64,000 nt of DNA from Stratiolaelaps scimitus (lineage: Eukaryota; Arthropoda; Arachnida; Mesostigmata; Laelapidae), in NCBI GenBank assembly GCA_019614645.1, contig JABWDB010000009.1:10211501-10275500 (forward strand), written 5' to 3'. Of this stretch, positions 1-12,357 are shown in pieces. Under the pieces are notes generated by a model. The model searched no databases, was not told the origin of the DNA, and was given only the letters and a program-made list of their open reading frames with translations. The first letter of the stretch is position 1; each line of letters starts with the position of its first letter. Made by a program: the position numbers and the translations under genes.

Positions 1-609
1 GATTTGATATTCAAATGTTCTATCAAGTGTCCGAGTTGCTATGTGTTTCGTATATTAGGTCTAGAAATGCTAACAACTCAATACGGACAGATTAACACAG
101 ATGATGTATGAAGTGCTGTCCTTCAAAATTTAACTGCGTTTTTTGCTTTTCAACACTACGATCACGGCGATTAGTAAGAAAGTGATTACAGAAGATCACA
201 AGTGATGATACGCACACATATCTCATCTGCGAATTAGCTGTAGCCATCCGAGATTAAACGAGAATTACTGTCAACATTATTTCACTCGGCACAAAGCGGA
301 CCCAGAACAAAAAGTAAATACCCATAAAAAATAGTAGTCCTACGCAACGTTCGTCACTTTCTGCAATTCCCGAGACTTCTTATATTTTTGGTTTCGCTCA
401 CAGGTGTATCGTATATGACTTGGTATAGTATAGTTGTTATGAAATTTATCGTACGGATGACCCACCTCAAGACGAGATCAACCAACAGTCGAGCATAATT
501 GCATGAAGACTTTCAGGATGGGATATTTCTCTACATCGTTGTGCGTACTGCGCTCTCCGGTAACGAGAAAGGGCAGACTTATTGGCGAGCACCGACAAAA
601 TGACCTAGC

Positions 610-616
610 TATATAA
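610..616 (+). promoter_or_regulatory. TATA box of first glycine-rich gene
   Basis: TATATAA lies about 30 bp before a likely transcription start near 640 and 44 bp before the proposed start codon at 660. It is the best TATA match upstream of this gene, but it depends on the inferred first exon being right. Confidence 0.4.
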
Positions 617-659
617 TGCCTTGCTTGTTCTATACGCCGTAATACGAATCGGCCTGAAC

Positions 660-3600
660 ATGAGACTTCGCTTGGTAAGCCGCTAAGACGACACGTAATG
701 GCGAGATAATCATACGCTGCAGCCTAAGTGCCGTTCACTCTTTTGATGATTTGTTATTGTCATTGCAGCTGTAGTTGCTCGGTATCTATTCAATTGCTTA
801 ACGATAATGTCCATACGTCATGGTTTAACATGACACCTTATCTGTTCGATTATTATTATTATTATTATAATTGTTATTATATACTCAATCGATCATTTTC
901 TCGACCTCGACTACGAGGTGATATAATCTCAATATCATATAAGGACACGATATCAATACAGGTGAACGGGAAGTCGCTTCGGAGATCTGTTTGAAATTTA
1001 TTTATGTTAGCTGCAAGCGTTCTGACGATTTAGTCCCTACAAATATCGAGTAAGAGCGTCTTCCCCTCAAAGATTGTCTATTTTTTTGAGCTTGGCCTGT
1101 TTTAGTAGAGCAATTTTATGGGACCAGTGAGCGTTGTTTAAAGAAATGTATTTTTCTATTGATTTCCATGAATCGAGTCAGCAGGGGCTTGTTGGCATTT
1201 TCGGATTCTGTATCCGGTTCAAATGTCATTAAGCAAAGGCGGTTGAGTCGCTGAGAATATTCGTTATAACACACCATTTGAGTGCAGCTAGATCTGCGCC
1301 TCTCTGGGCATCGACTCAATCAAATATGAAACAGAAAACAGCCTCTAATTCTAATTTAACGTCTTTGTTGCTGTTTAAATTAAACTCTTAGCTCGGAGAC
1401 ATGTAAAAGCATTTAGCGCGCACAGTATAATCAAGCTCTGTTATCCTGTTTTGAATGGTCATTTTGTTGATGCAACTCTTTACGGCGTCACGCAGTATGC
1501 TCTGCACTGCAATCGCCGTATCATCTAGATTGCCTGTCGCCGGAGCGACGCGTTAGACCAAACCAAGCTGGCAACGACGTAATCGCCCACGGGTAATTTC
1601 TTTTATTCTGGGCATGCCAACAACGAAATCCCAGCGACGCTACTGCCGGAGTTATCTTTTCTCGCAGTAGATTGCCGCGGTTTTTGTCGCTGTTGACAGG
1701 TGATGCCCTTGGCTTGCTGGCGGGCTGATAATGCCATTAGAGGGACTTAGAGGAACTGCATAACTGGCTGTATGTCGATTCTTTCTCGTAAGACGAATTT
1801 GCATAAAGCTGTTGGGCAAGGCGCAGGAGAGCGTCCTTGTCGTTGTGGAGGATGGACACGCCTAAGAACCTAAACGCTAAAGATGTGTACCACCTCAGGC
1901 GTGTTTAATGACGTAATCTTTATCATGTTTTTTTTTATTATTTGGAAATCTTCAAGATTAATGGTTTTTGAATGAGTGGGAGATACACTTCTGAGAAGCA
2001 CACACACATGCACACTCTAGCCCGCCTTTTTTCAAAAAGGTCGCAGCTGGGAGCTGAACTTTGGATTTATTCGTAGAAAATTATCGCATGTCAAGACGTA
2101 CGAGACACATAACCCTATGTTGCCTTGCCGAAGCCAAAAATGGAGTCGGCTTCAATCTATTGAGCAGGTTAACAACACCATTGTAACTTCTACTTTATAC
2201 ACGAGAATATAGAATACATATTATGCAAAAAAAGGCGCGTAATGTTGCCATTACAAATATTGCTTTTCAGCTTAGCTTAAGCCTCCTGGCATCATGCGGG
2301 ACCTTCGTGTCTACCGAAGATGAAGTGGCGGGGCCGCTCCCGCCAAGTATAGCTGCAAACGATACCGAAGAACTTCTGTCCCTAACTAACGGTACCGAGG
2401 GAGCGGTAGGTAATGGAACCGAAGAGAGAGGCATCCTTCTTGGCCTGCTAAAGGGACTTGGTGGAGGACACCACGGTGGAGGCGGTTATGGTCATCACGG
2501 CGGTGGTGGAGGCTATGGAAGTGGGTAAGTTCAAAAGTTAAAACAGGGAAAAATCCTTACGATAGATGAAAAGCTAGAATCGTCTCTGCGAAAAAATCGA
2601 TGACTTCAAAAATCGTTATGTTTTTTGTATGCCAATTGAGGTTACGTTTGAATTATGGGCACTACGACTAAGTGGATGACATTCATCAAAATTTAATACT
2701 CACCTGAGTCGTCGGCTATGGAATCACCCACTTTTTGAGGGCACGTGCCTTTCCGACAAGCGTACAAAAAAAGGACAAATGATGAACACATCAATAAAAA
2801 TGTCTGAGATGGATCGGGAGTATTTAGCATCAGACGCTTCGCCGTACCTTGCCCGACACTTTTCAACTTTCGACTGAAAATAAAACCGGAACTTGTCTTC
2901 GACCCGTAAAAGTACCTTAAAGTACCCCATAATAAAGGCCCGTAAAGTACCCTTCCGTGGCTGTCTATCAAGAGCAGTTCCGTCAATAAAGAAATAATTG
3001 AATTAGAAAATTAGAATTAGCTATATGATTCATTTGCTAACTCTTTTGCTCTTTGCTAATTCGACATTTTTGTGGGATCATGTTTTACATATACCTGACA
3101 TAATAGATACAAGGCTGCAGGCGGAGGGATCAACATAAACTTTGGAATCTCTGCTGGCGGCTACAAAGAGGCTGGGTAAGTCCTCGTTCATTATTATTAT
3201 TATTATGTCTAGACGATTTCGTGATATGGCAGCAGATTGTCTCTCACTTATGCTGTGTGAAAGTGGTTCAATTCAACTCCTACTATTGATGCGCCTCTAT
3301 AGTGTATTCAACAAGGAACTTGTCTAGAATCTTTGTGTATTCGCTCACGGTAGCAGTAGGCTGCATTTAGGTTTTTTAGGAGGTTTTTCTTTATTATTAT
3401 TATTATTATATAAGCTCGTGCTGATCCTAAGACCGATGTGGGCATATATGTAAAAGACGTACAAGTAACAGCATATCGTAATACATCTTCTTTGTATTTG
3501 TGGGCACACAGCTACAGCCAGGGAGGATACGGTCATGGCGGAGGTGGAGGTTACGGTAAGTGATTTAATCTCAAATTCATCTAATTGAATCCAATCGAAT

Positions 3601-4540
3601 TAGCTATCTAATCTTTATCTACGTACATCGTCGACAGTTCCAGAAGGAGGGCAGTCACGGTGTTGGCATGTGCGTGACCCCCCACGGTGCGTGGGCATGT
3701 CCGCATGGCAACAACCCCCTAAAAAGAAAAGATACATAATGGATACGAGATCATTTAGCAATTCGTCGTGTTTGACGGGACGACTCATCGACTAAAGGAG
3801 TGTGGGACTCTTGTTCTAACCACGAGTTGAGATCTCTAAGACTCATCTAGTTCCTCTAGTACCAGCAATTTGAAGGGCAAAATCGAAAAATATGCATGTT
3901 TTTGAACAAGCGTTACCTTCTCAGATATTGCACAGTTACTACTGCATAAAGTAACTTTAGAGGCGAAAGGAATAACGATTACACACCTCTATCTCTAGAA
4001 GTATTGGACTCGACCGGAAGCCTGAGGCACACCTCCTATGAAGCGAATTTTTTTTATCGACTTTAGCGAATCATTTTTGGTCAAGCTAACTCAGCAAAAA
4101 TGGTTTACCGGAATATGCGGTGTGTCTCAAGCCGAGTCAGCGCTGGAACTTCCACTCGTGATGGCACTGGATGTACCCCACGAGCGTAATTAGAAGTCAT
4201 CGTTCATAATCATTATTTCACTCATAATCCAGACTTATGCTCTCCTCAAGGCCCAAGTCATAATCATTTGTCCGTAATTTCAGGAGGTGGTCACGGAGGA
4301 GGCTATGGAGGAGGAGGTTATGGCGGAGGAGGCTATGGTGGAGGAGGCCATGGTAGCGGTCATGGAGGCGGCTACGGAGGGGGCGGTTACGGGGGCGGCC
4401 ACGGTGGCGGTGGTGGCTACGGAGGGGGCGGTGGCTATGGAGGGGGCGGTGGCTATGGAGGGGGCGGGGGCTATGGAGGGGGCGGGGGCTATGGAGGGGG
4501 CGGGGGCTATGGAGGAGGCTATGGAGGTCATGGCCGCTGA
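660..4540 (+). CDS. secreted glycine-rich structural protein (Gly/Tyr/His-rich)
   Basis: Proposed exons: 660-674, 2271-2524, 3107-3175, 3512-3555 and 4284-4540 (stop TGA). They sum to 639 nt (212 residues) with matching phases. Exon 1 would encode MRLRL and end at a good GTAAGC donor. Joined to LSLSLLASCGTFVS it makes a classical signal peptide split by a phase-0 intron. Next come an acidic stretch with three N-x-T sequons, the motif EERGI, then Gly/His/Tyr repeats. Exon 3 carries the related pieces GYKAAG and GYKEAG. Exon 5 is almost entirely GGGGYG-type repeats and ends in HGR. Glycine-rich secreted proteins of this type are usually cuticle, silk or cement components in arthropods; no specific family is recognised. 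The exon 2 and exon 5 boundaries are firm. Exon 1 is inferred (the open frame alone would allow ATG 2223), and the exon 3 acceptor was picked to fit phase. Confidence 0.72.
4430..4535 (+). repeat. 18-bp coding minisatellite in last exon
   Basis: A unit of the form GGCTATGGAGGGGGCGGK repeats about six times head to tail and encodes GYGGGG. The copies are nearly identical, so copy number is likely to vary. The same composition produces long but meaningless antisense and shifted open frames. Confidence 0.85.
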
Positions 4541-4591
4541 GACGACTATTTGATGCTCAAAGAAATAGATCAATGTAATTATGTCTAACTA

Positions 4592-4597
4592 AATAAA
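4592..4597 (+). terminator. polyadenylation signal of first glycine-rich gene
   Basis: AATAAA lies 52 bp after the TGA at 4540 and implies a very short 3' UTR. Confidence 0.6.
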
Positions 4598-4672
4598 ATG
4601 ACGTTAGTCATCCACTAGCCATTTAAATTAAGACACTGACATGCCTTGCTGATGCGGTATTGGAACCTAGTT

Positions 4673-4737
4673 AAAAGAAAATCGCCGGTTCAAATCACTT
4701 CAAGTTTAAAGAAAACCGCCGATTCAAATCACTCCTT
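4673..4737. repeat. short tandem duplication, about 37-bp unit
   Basis: Two adjacent copies of an AAAGAAAAYCGCCGRTTCAA-type unit, each ending TCACT, differ at a few positions. It is not coding. Confidence 0.7.
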
Positions 4738-7700
4738 CTGATGAATGAAGAACATAGTCGGTGGGGAGGGGGGGGGTGAAACGTTGTGATTCTTAATAAA
4801 ACAGCGCTGTGATCTTCAGTATCCGGTAGTTTTTCTTTAGTTAACTATAGCAAGCATTAGAAGCTATCATTTGTATCTTAGATTCAGACGTCAGCTAAAG
4901 CACTGCGGAGAATTGAAGTTCTAGCTCATACATTAACACTTAGCATATATTTATAACTAAACACCTCATATGATGGATTTCAGCGACACAAAGGGGCACT
5001 TAACATGTTGTAATATGCTCGTTTTAACTATACGTACTAATCTCAAAGGTCCAACATACACGAGTGTTTACTTCTGCAGGAAACAAACACGTCTCGACTA
5101 GAGTTTGGTGGACTCAGGTCACAATTTTTTATATTTGGGGGGGCGGATTACGTGAATGCAGACTAGCGCTTGTTAATAGTTGTCCCACTCAGCGTGCATT
5201 CGGCAGTCTCCAGAAAAAGGGGCAGAATCTGAGACGTAGTCCCTATCATACTTCAAGGTTAACGATCAGAGGTAATCGCGGCGAGTCCATCCTAGCTTGT
5301 TGCAGTTAGCCTACTGGCGGGCCACTAGCGGTGGGGGATTTTATCATGAGGCGACGACAGCAGCCGATAGACGCCTCCTCTCAATGACGAAGGCCACGAA
5401 CCGGGTGTATCTTGATGGCCCGCAGAAGCATGTCTTTGCACCAAGCCTTGTCCTCTAACGGCCAGATGAGTTCCGTGGACTTCAATTCAAATATAATACA
5501 TAGGAGGCCATTACTACTCATTACGATATCTTAGAGACACTGACCATATACTTCGTATACATGTCTGTGCTGAGTTCGCACCGTACGATAGAGACTACTA
5601 CGACGCGTACGTTATCTGCTCGTATTTCACACCAAACAAGAAGAGAACGATAAAGAAGAAGAAGTTTGGAAGATTTTTCCCTGAGGTTTGATCTTACGCG
5701 CACTTTGTTACAGCAGATAATTTCGCTGAGATTCACAGAAACGAAACAAAAGAAAAACAATTCAAAATTATCTACCAAACATTTTACATCCGTTCAACGA
5801 TCGTTCAAAACGAGTAGTTTGCAATCGAATTTTCACGATGTGCCAATTCAATATTGTCGTAGTCACGACTAGTTAGACAAGCTTCTACAGCTCTTCTTTT
5901 TCGCCTCTTCACTAACGCTAACGCCATCATATCATACGTGTGACTAACGCTAATATGGAAATCTTTGACTCACTTGTGTGAGGACGAATGGCGAAAATTG
6001 CCGTTCACCGCCAGCTGTCGGGGGGAGTCGGGAATATCCGCAAAATGCTACTACGATATGCTAGTGACGGGTGGCAATCCCTTGAGTCGACAGCGGTTAG
6101 TTCCAGAAGGGTGCCTATGGCACATTAATGTACTTGATATTCTGACAGAACAGAAACAATATCGTATCTTTGCGGTTGAGCATCTCCCTTCATCCTCGTT
6201 CTCGCTCCCTGTCTTGATTCTTTGGAAAGAATTGATAATTTGACGCTTGCAAAACAAACTCTCGGCGTACGTTCAGAACTCTGATTCATACACTCTGAAC
6301 GGGTACCCGCAGGGTTTCGCATAGCGTAAAGCTCACGCTTTCATTGAATGAACGCAGAAAATTACATGATTCAAGCAAAGTATAAATGTAATTCTCTGTA
6401 ACCAAACCTACACTCTATATCAGGCCCAATGTTTGTAAAATAGCTATATTATAATATTACACAACTCGTGTGAATAAAAAGAAAGGAATATATCAAGCCT
6501 AATCTGATATAGTACCAGATTCCACCAGTTCCCCTCACGGCGAAACACTGTAGGCCAGTGACACGATGATACGAACACGTCTCGAATCTCACATGCGGCT
6601 AACGAACAGACCAGGGCAGTTCAAGGCTATCCGCGTGATCTTCTCTTGTACTCTTGTTCTTTGTCTGTTCAGGACCGTGGCTTGGATTCCGTTGGCGCCA
6701 TTTGCGACAATCTTTTTAACATTGTCGATAACTGTGTACTGTTGAAGCTGCGTACGCGCTGATAAACCAGCCTGCCACGGAACAAGGATTAGATAGCAAA
6801 CATTTTAATTATTGTAGCCGCAGAGAATGGACAGAGTACTGTTTCGCCACGCCTATATGCTAATACTTGGTTCATTTACAAATCCTCTCCTTCGAGAGGA
6901 GGCGAATGGACAGTTGAAAACTGTGAAATGTCAATCCATAAAATGGGGCTACACATACGCGAGATGGTTGATCAAAAATATTAGGTTAAATTAATCATAT
7001 TATAATTAACAGAAGAGGCGTTCGTTATGCAATGCTGTGTGTACTAATCTCAATTTCTCTCATGACCACCACAACAAATAAATCGCTTTTGGCCTTCGAT
7101 TTTCCAACTGCTGATTGCATTTATTGTTTGTTCTATGCAGTGCTATGCTGAGGTGGTGGGGAATTAGGAGCCTTTAATGCGGATGACACGAGTGCGTCAC
7201 TTTGGTATAATGAAACATACTAATACGTGCTGGCAATCGTCCACGTCTATAAACTCACTGAATACAAGAAAATAGCACAATCCACTTCATCATAAGCCTT
7301 TTTCACCCTTTCGCACAGCCATCTGTTAAATAAGAGCGATACCCTGTATCGGGGGCGGAGAGGGGGTCACAGTCACGTGGTGATCATTGTAGTTCATTGA
7401 CGCTGAAACCCATTTGGTGCAAAGTTAACAGATATTTTAAAGCACACCGATAATAGGTTAGCTAGCAAAGGTCGAACTCGAAACAGGAAAGAACACATGT
7501 ACAGATCATGGGCATGTCGTGATAAAAAAAAAACAAAAAAGGTGACCTGGACGTGGAATGGCTATCAAAACGATGCCGAAGCATTTGCTGATTGAGAACC
7601 GGACGCTGAATAGGCGACCGATCAAAACCCGAAATCGACAATGCAACATGTAGAAGCAACACCTCTAGAAAAGGTCGTTTTTAAACGTCTCGTATGGTAT

Positions 7701-8093
7701 CACCCGTGGGAATCGGCTAAATACTGCCTACCTGATGTCGAAGCGGTCAACGTCGTTCCATGAAATATCTGGCTGCCAAAAAAAGCATCCGCGTAACTGA
7801 TACGTGAGGGAGTTCGACTCAAGCAGGTTCAACGCTAGACAGCAGCCTGCCTATTGCTTTCATTGATTTGTTTACATTGATTTGTTTCAGCAGGGTGTCA
7901 ACCGCGGCGCTTAGGGTAAAAAACACGGAACGTTTACACACCAGGAAATGAACTGTCTCCATTCGGTTTTGCGCACGCCTTGACAACACTGATGTTTTCT
8001 CCAGTCAACCCTGAGGTACAACGGTGACGTCAGTAAACTGCCAATCAGGTATAGCATGCTCGTGTAATTCTACCCTATGGAAAGTCATGTATG

Positions 8094-8157
8094 TATGTAT
8101 ATATATATATATATATTATATATATATATATATATATATTTTATATATATATATATA

Positions 8158-8200
<43 letters not shown>

Positions 8201-8210
8201 ATATATATAA
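8094..8210. repeat. interrupted (TA)n microsatellite
   Basis: About 115 bp of TA dinucleotides broken by TTATA and TTTTATA steps. Open frames across it, rich in Ile and Tyr, are artefacts. Confidence 0.95.
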
Positions 8211-11200
8211 ATTGTAATACAAAAGTAGAATAGGTACCTTTATTTTGTCCATAGCGCGAGGCCTAGGTACATTCACAACTACAAATAATCCCTAGAACTA
8301 ATTCCTAATTATTGTATGTCTTCGTCATTACAACTACTGTAACACGTATGCCAACATAAATGTTTCTTTTTTTGTTTGACTTCATTATTATTAGTAATAT
8401 CATCATTATTATTGTGCCGTAGTCGCTTCATGGTGTTACGGGTCCGCTCGGAAAATGTTTGTATTGACGTTATAAACGTAGACATTAAATAAACTATGCT
8501 ATAGATAATCATCATCGTATAGTGTTTAATAATGATCCCCAAGGTATGTCCAAGCAGTTCATTATACAACCATTGTGAGAAGCCATGTTAGAGAGATTGA
8601 ATAGTTTGCTAGACCAGACAGCGTTTAGTTAATATTGTCAAAATTGTCCTCTGTAACTTCCCCGAAGGACTGCGGCGTACGCCAACCAAATGATTATAAT
8701 ACCAAATTCGTTTCGGTCTAGAATCTCACTGATATGTTCACTATGTCCACTTAGGCGACGCGATGTTTGGGTAAAGACTACATTTCTCCATTTGATTACG
8801 CTATGCTTCATGTTTCAGTAGCACCCGTACTCAATCATTGCAGTTCGTCTATTGGTCGGCCACAGCGAGACAATGTTTATGTGCTGCTCGTGTCGGTGTC
8901 TCCAAATTTCCATGAAATGATCTTCCTCCAGAAGATATTATCGTTGTCTTCGTCGTCGCCCCAATATTTTTCCTCACCTGTTTGCTGGAACTGGCCAGTG
9001 CGGAACGCCGAGCCAGAACGAAGAAAAGGACCATCACACGATCGTGTGTCGTAGACGCACAGAGCGGCACCGGGAGGCAGGAGGCGCTTCGAAATGATGC
9101 AGATGCGCCATTGAAGGGAACTGGAGGAACCAGAGAGAATTCCCTTGGAAAAAAATGAAGAAAGAAAGAAGAAAGAGCGAACTCACGATGTGTCGTTGTC
9201 GACCAGGCCGCGACGAGTGGTCTTGGCAGTGTCCATCGGGCCAGTGACCGGTGCGAATCGGAGGGGAAAAAAGTGGTCCGTTGTGATATCTGCGGATCAT
9301 GATATGAGAGTTTGCCGAATAATCATCCATTTATGATAATAACCTATAATATCCGCTTGCTCATTGGAGGATTAGTTGGTGAAATGAAGGGAGAGGTACG
9401 ATTACCGATATGAATAGATACTGGTCGAACCTGGCTGCCCAGAGCTCGTTTGCATGATTCTATTAGAGTTATTCTAGTTCAATTGGGGAAATTTGTAACG
9501 ATATGACATGTCCGTTTGCAGCCTGCATGTTTCAGTAGTGTATACCCGATTGTATATGATAAATATTATGTTAACATTGGTGTTGTATTATATGAGCAAG
9601 AACTCTTTGAGATGAGGAATCTTTTTGCACTTTCGCATTGCAAAGCCTGGCATTTTGTGAGCCGAACCAATGGTCTGTAGGTAGGCAAATTGTACAATGG
9701 ATATATTCACCCAATGATTAGTTAGAGTTGAATACTTCTGTGAAAAACAGAAATACATATATTGGGCTCAGGTGCGACCTGCCAGAACAAGTTTATCTAC
9801 GGCTAATCAGGGGGTACACGTCAATCATTTTTTGTCAATAATTTTTGGAAACCACTGGAAGATAACTGAGTCATCTTACTATGGGAACCGCATTCCGTGC
9901 CGTACAGAAACCGTGGCAAAGTGTGCTAACTGTATGCAGAACAGCAACTGAATATCATTATGTGCTTCTGCAATAGCCTCGACGAGGACATTCAAACTAA
10001 CGGTTCTTAATAAACTCAAGCAAAGTTCCCAGCTCAGCCTTTGAGTCTGTCTTGATAATTGGAGTTTTCGCAAATTGCAAAAGCTGCACGATATCATGGA
10101 CTACGAATTTAAGATCTCTTGATCTCTTGATGATTTCGTTAAAATTCCATAAAGCAATTATTTTCATCTTGCTGTTCCCTAATTATTATTGAGGTTCAAA
10201 ATCATCTTTTAAACTAAACAAACCAATTTAGATCTGAGTTGGTGGCCGTGCTCCATTAGTCATCGTCGCTGATGGGGTACTACCACCAGCTGATTCTGAT
10301 TCTATTTCGTTTTGCCCAGAAAATATCATAACATTACGCGAAACGGCCAAAACAGGGACGCCATATTCTATTCTATATTTATATTCGTGGGTCACTGCAC
10401 CTCTCTCACCCAGCGAACCAAGCATCTGTCAACCACCTTTATCAGAGCCCTGCGTCTGTTACCACCGTCTCGGGCCGTATTGTGGTTTCTTTATATATGT
10501 CATACCCAATATCCTCTGTGTCAGGATGAAGGCTGTGGGGTAGTCCAGAACGCGGCAGAAAACACAGGGTCGCAGCGTCATCTAGCGCTGCCGAACTGGT
10601 CGTTTATCAATGAAGTCATCAGCCGTTGTATATTTGGGCTTCGCTTGCAAACCAATGAAACTTGCAATGAACGGCGTAGGGTAATTCCACCGGAATCGAT
10701 TATCGGACTTGCGCTGCGAATCGGAGATGAGTGGCTGTCCGGAAGTGGAAACAGATACAGGCAGATCGAATAAATCATGCGCATACAAACATTAAATTAG
10801 CAGTATTTCCTGTCCTCTACAAAGTGCGAATAATAATTAAATCGCATCAAAATAAACGTTTTTTAATCTCACCCAACATTGTTATGTTCCGGGACTTGGA
10901 CCAGTGATTCCTGGCTTCTTCAATAGTTCAAATCTCCTTTCGTCAATTGGAAAAAATTTACCACGTCAAGAGTTCAGTGGCCGTCATCAGTTTAACAACG
11001 TCGTGGCTCAAGTCAAAGACAACAATATCAATGTCATTAGGCATGCTAAGTTTATATGAGATTCGTTTATGCTAGCTACATCGAGGATGGTCCTTTATCC
11101 TTTGTGGTGTATAGAAGACGAAAAACCGTAAAGATTTATAAACATTAACAAAACACACAGAAAACTTATGAAACAAATACAGTGGCCAGTAATTCCTGCA

Positions 11201-12141
11201 ATTTGTCAATAGTTAAACTTTTGTTGACAGTGTGACTGGTTCAATCCCAGTAGATCAATGCGGGGACACATCTTGTATGATGAGATCGGTAATGCGTCCC
11301 AAGTCGTAGGCTCTCCTGGCGTGATCTCTGATATGGATTTTCCCCTCTACATTGCTCGTAGTAATAACCCCATACGGAGTAAGTACCGAGAATTGTCTGA
11401 TAGGAGAAAGGCTAGCTGGAGGCCCTTCAGCCGTAAAAGAAAGACCAAGTCAAACATGGACTCTACGTGACATACGTTCTATGTGAGATACGGTCTATGG
11501 CACACGTGCAGTAGCTGTAATACTACTGTACTGTCATCATCAACCCATTGTTGACAGTTTGCTGAAGACCACCGTAGGCAAACATTGGTTTCGTCACGGA
11601 GCGTCAACGATGGGTCAAGTTTCCTCGCAGTGGAGTCGTTTCAGTGTTGTCCTTCCAGACCACACATTGACCTGACGGTTTAAGATTGGTCGCAGATGCT
11701 CCACATGACGTACGGTCATCTTATTCTATCCTTGGGACGTTTGATTATGCTCGACGACTACTAAATATCGATGTCGCTACCACTCGGCCACACGCCAGTG
11801 ACACCATCCCAGCATATCGGTTTCTTTAGCAGGTGTGACGCTACTGGGGCAGTCCGCGACGGGTAGGTATCTTCTCCATAATTACTCGTTGTCTCGTGAT
11901 CCAGAAAAAAATGAACGTATAGTATTAAGGAGGACTCCTGATTGTCCATCTCTCCGTCCACTGCGAAGCGTCCACAACGGCGATTTCGCCGGTGGACGCT
12001 GACAAAGCACAGGGTAGTAAGGCGTCGAGCTACCGGGCCGTCCGGCGGTCTTCGAAAACAGGGGAACCACACACTATGTGTCTGCGTACGAGCCAACAAG
12101 CCCCACGTGGCGGTCATAGCAGAAAAAAGAAAAACGCGCCG

Positions 12142-12160
12142 TGACGTAAACAGACGTCAG
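12142..12160 (+). promoter_or_regulatory. paired CRE/ATF-like sites
   Basis: TGACGTAA (12142-12149) and GACGTCAG (12153-12160) lie about 125 bp upstream of the TATA box of the second glycine-rich gene. Both resemble bZIP (CREB/ATF) sites. A CACGTG E-box lies just upstream near 12104. Function is inferred from motif and position only. Confidence 0.35.
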
Positions 12161-12272
12161 TCGTCGACGGAGGAGGGAGTGGACCGCATGGAAAGGGCAG
12201 AGAACCGAGTGAGCAGGGATGCCGGCTCCTCTCGGTGTGCGCAAAACGTCGCGCGCACCCAATGCACGACGG

Positions 12273-12278
12273 TATAAG
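12273..12278 (+). promoter_or_regulatory. TATA box of second glycine-rich gene
   Basis: TATAAG is followed after about 30 bp by the likely start of transcription, giving a leader of roughly 55 nt before the ATG at 12358 (context CACCATGA). Confidence 0.6.
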
Positions 12279-12357
12279 AAGGCAGTCAGCGAGCGAACTG
12301 GCAAATCCCCTCAAGGATTAACGCCACATAAGAGCAGAAGGCAAAGATACCATCACC

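Larger units (their letters stand above)
4741..12272. other. intergenic region, no supported gene
   Basis: About 7.5 kb between the two glycine-rich genes. It holds short spurious open frames, a long interrupted (TA)n tract at 8094-8210, a two-copy GATTTGTTT repeat at 7860-7890 and a lone T-arm-like palindrome near 11235. No open frame here has recognisable similarity, an ATG in good context plus splice support, and a nearby polyadenylation signal. Confidence 0.6.

Noticed and set aside
4280..4573. Minus-strand Ser/Ala-rich frame and a second plus frame in the last exon of the first gene
   Set aside because: Both arise from the 18-bp repeat; neither joins the upstream exons.
8024..8276. Ile/Tyr-rich frames on both strands across (TA)n
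   Set aside because: Pure microsatellite translation; the same applies at 44114-44299, 50778-51014 and 63471-63855 beyond the CPT1 exon.
10312..10773. 153-codon frame in the first intergenic region
   Set aside because: It starts with TTG, has no splice or polyadenylation support, and resembles no family.
11230..11255. Perfect tRNA T-arm-like palindrome ACTGG TTCAATC CCAGT
   Set aside because: No matching acceptor stem, D-arm or anticodon arm lies upstream, so it is not a tRNA gene.
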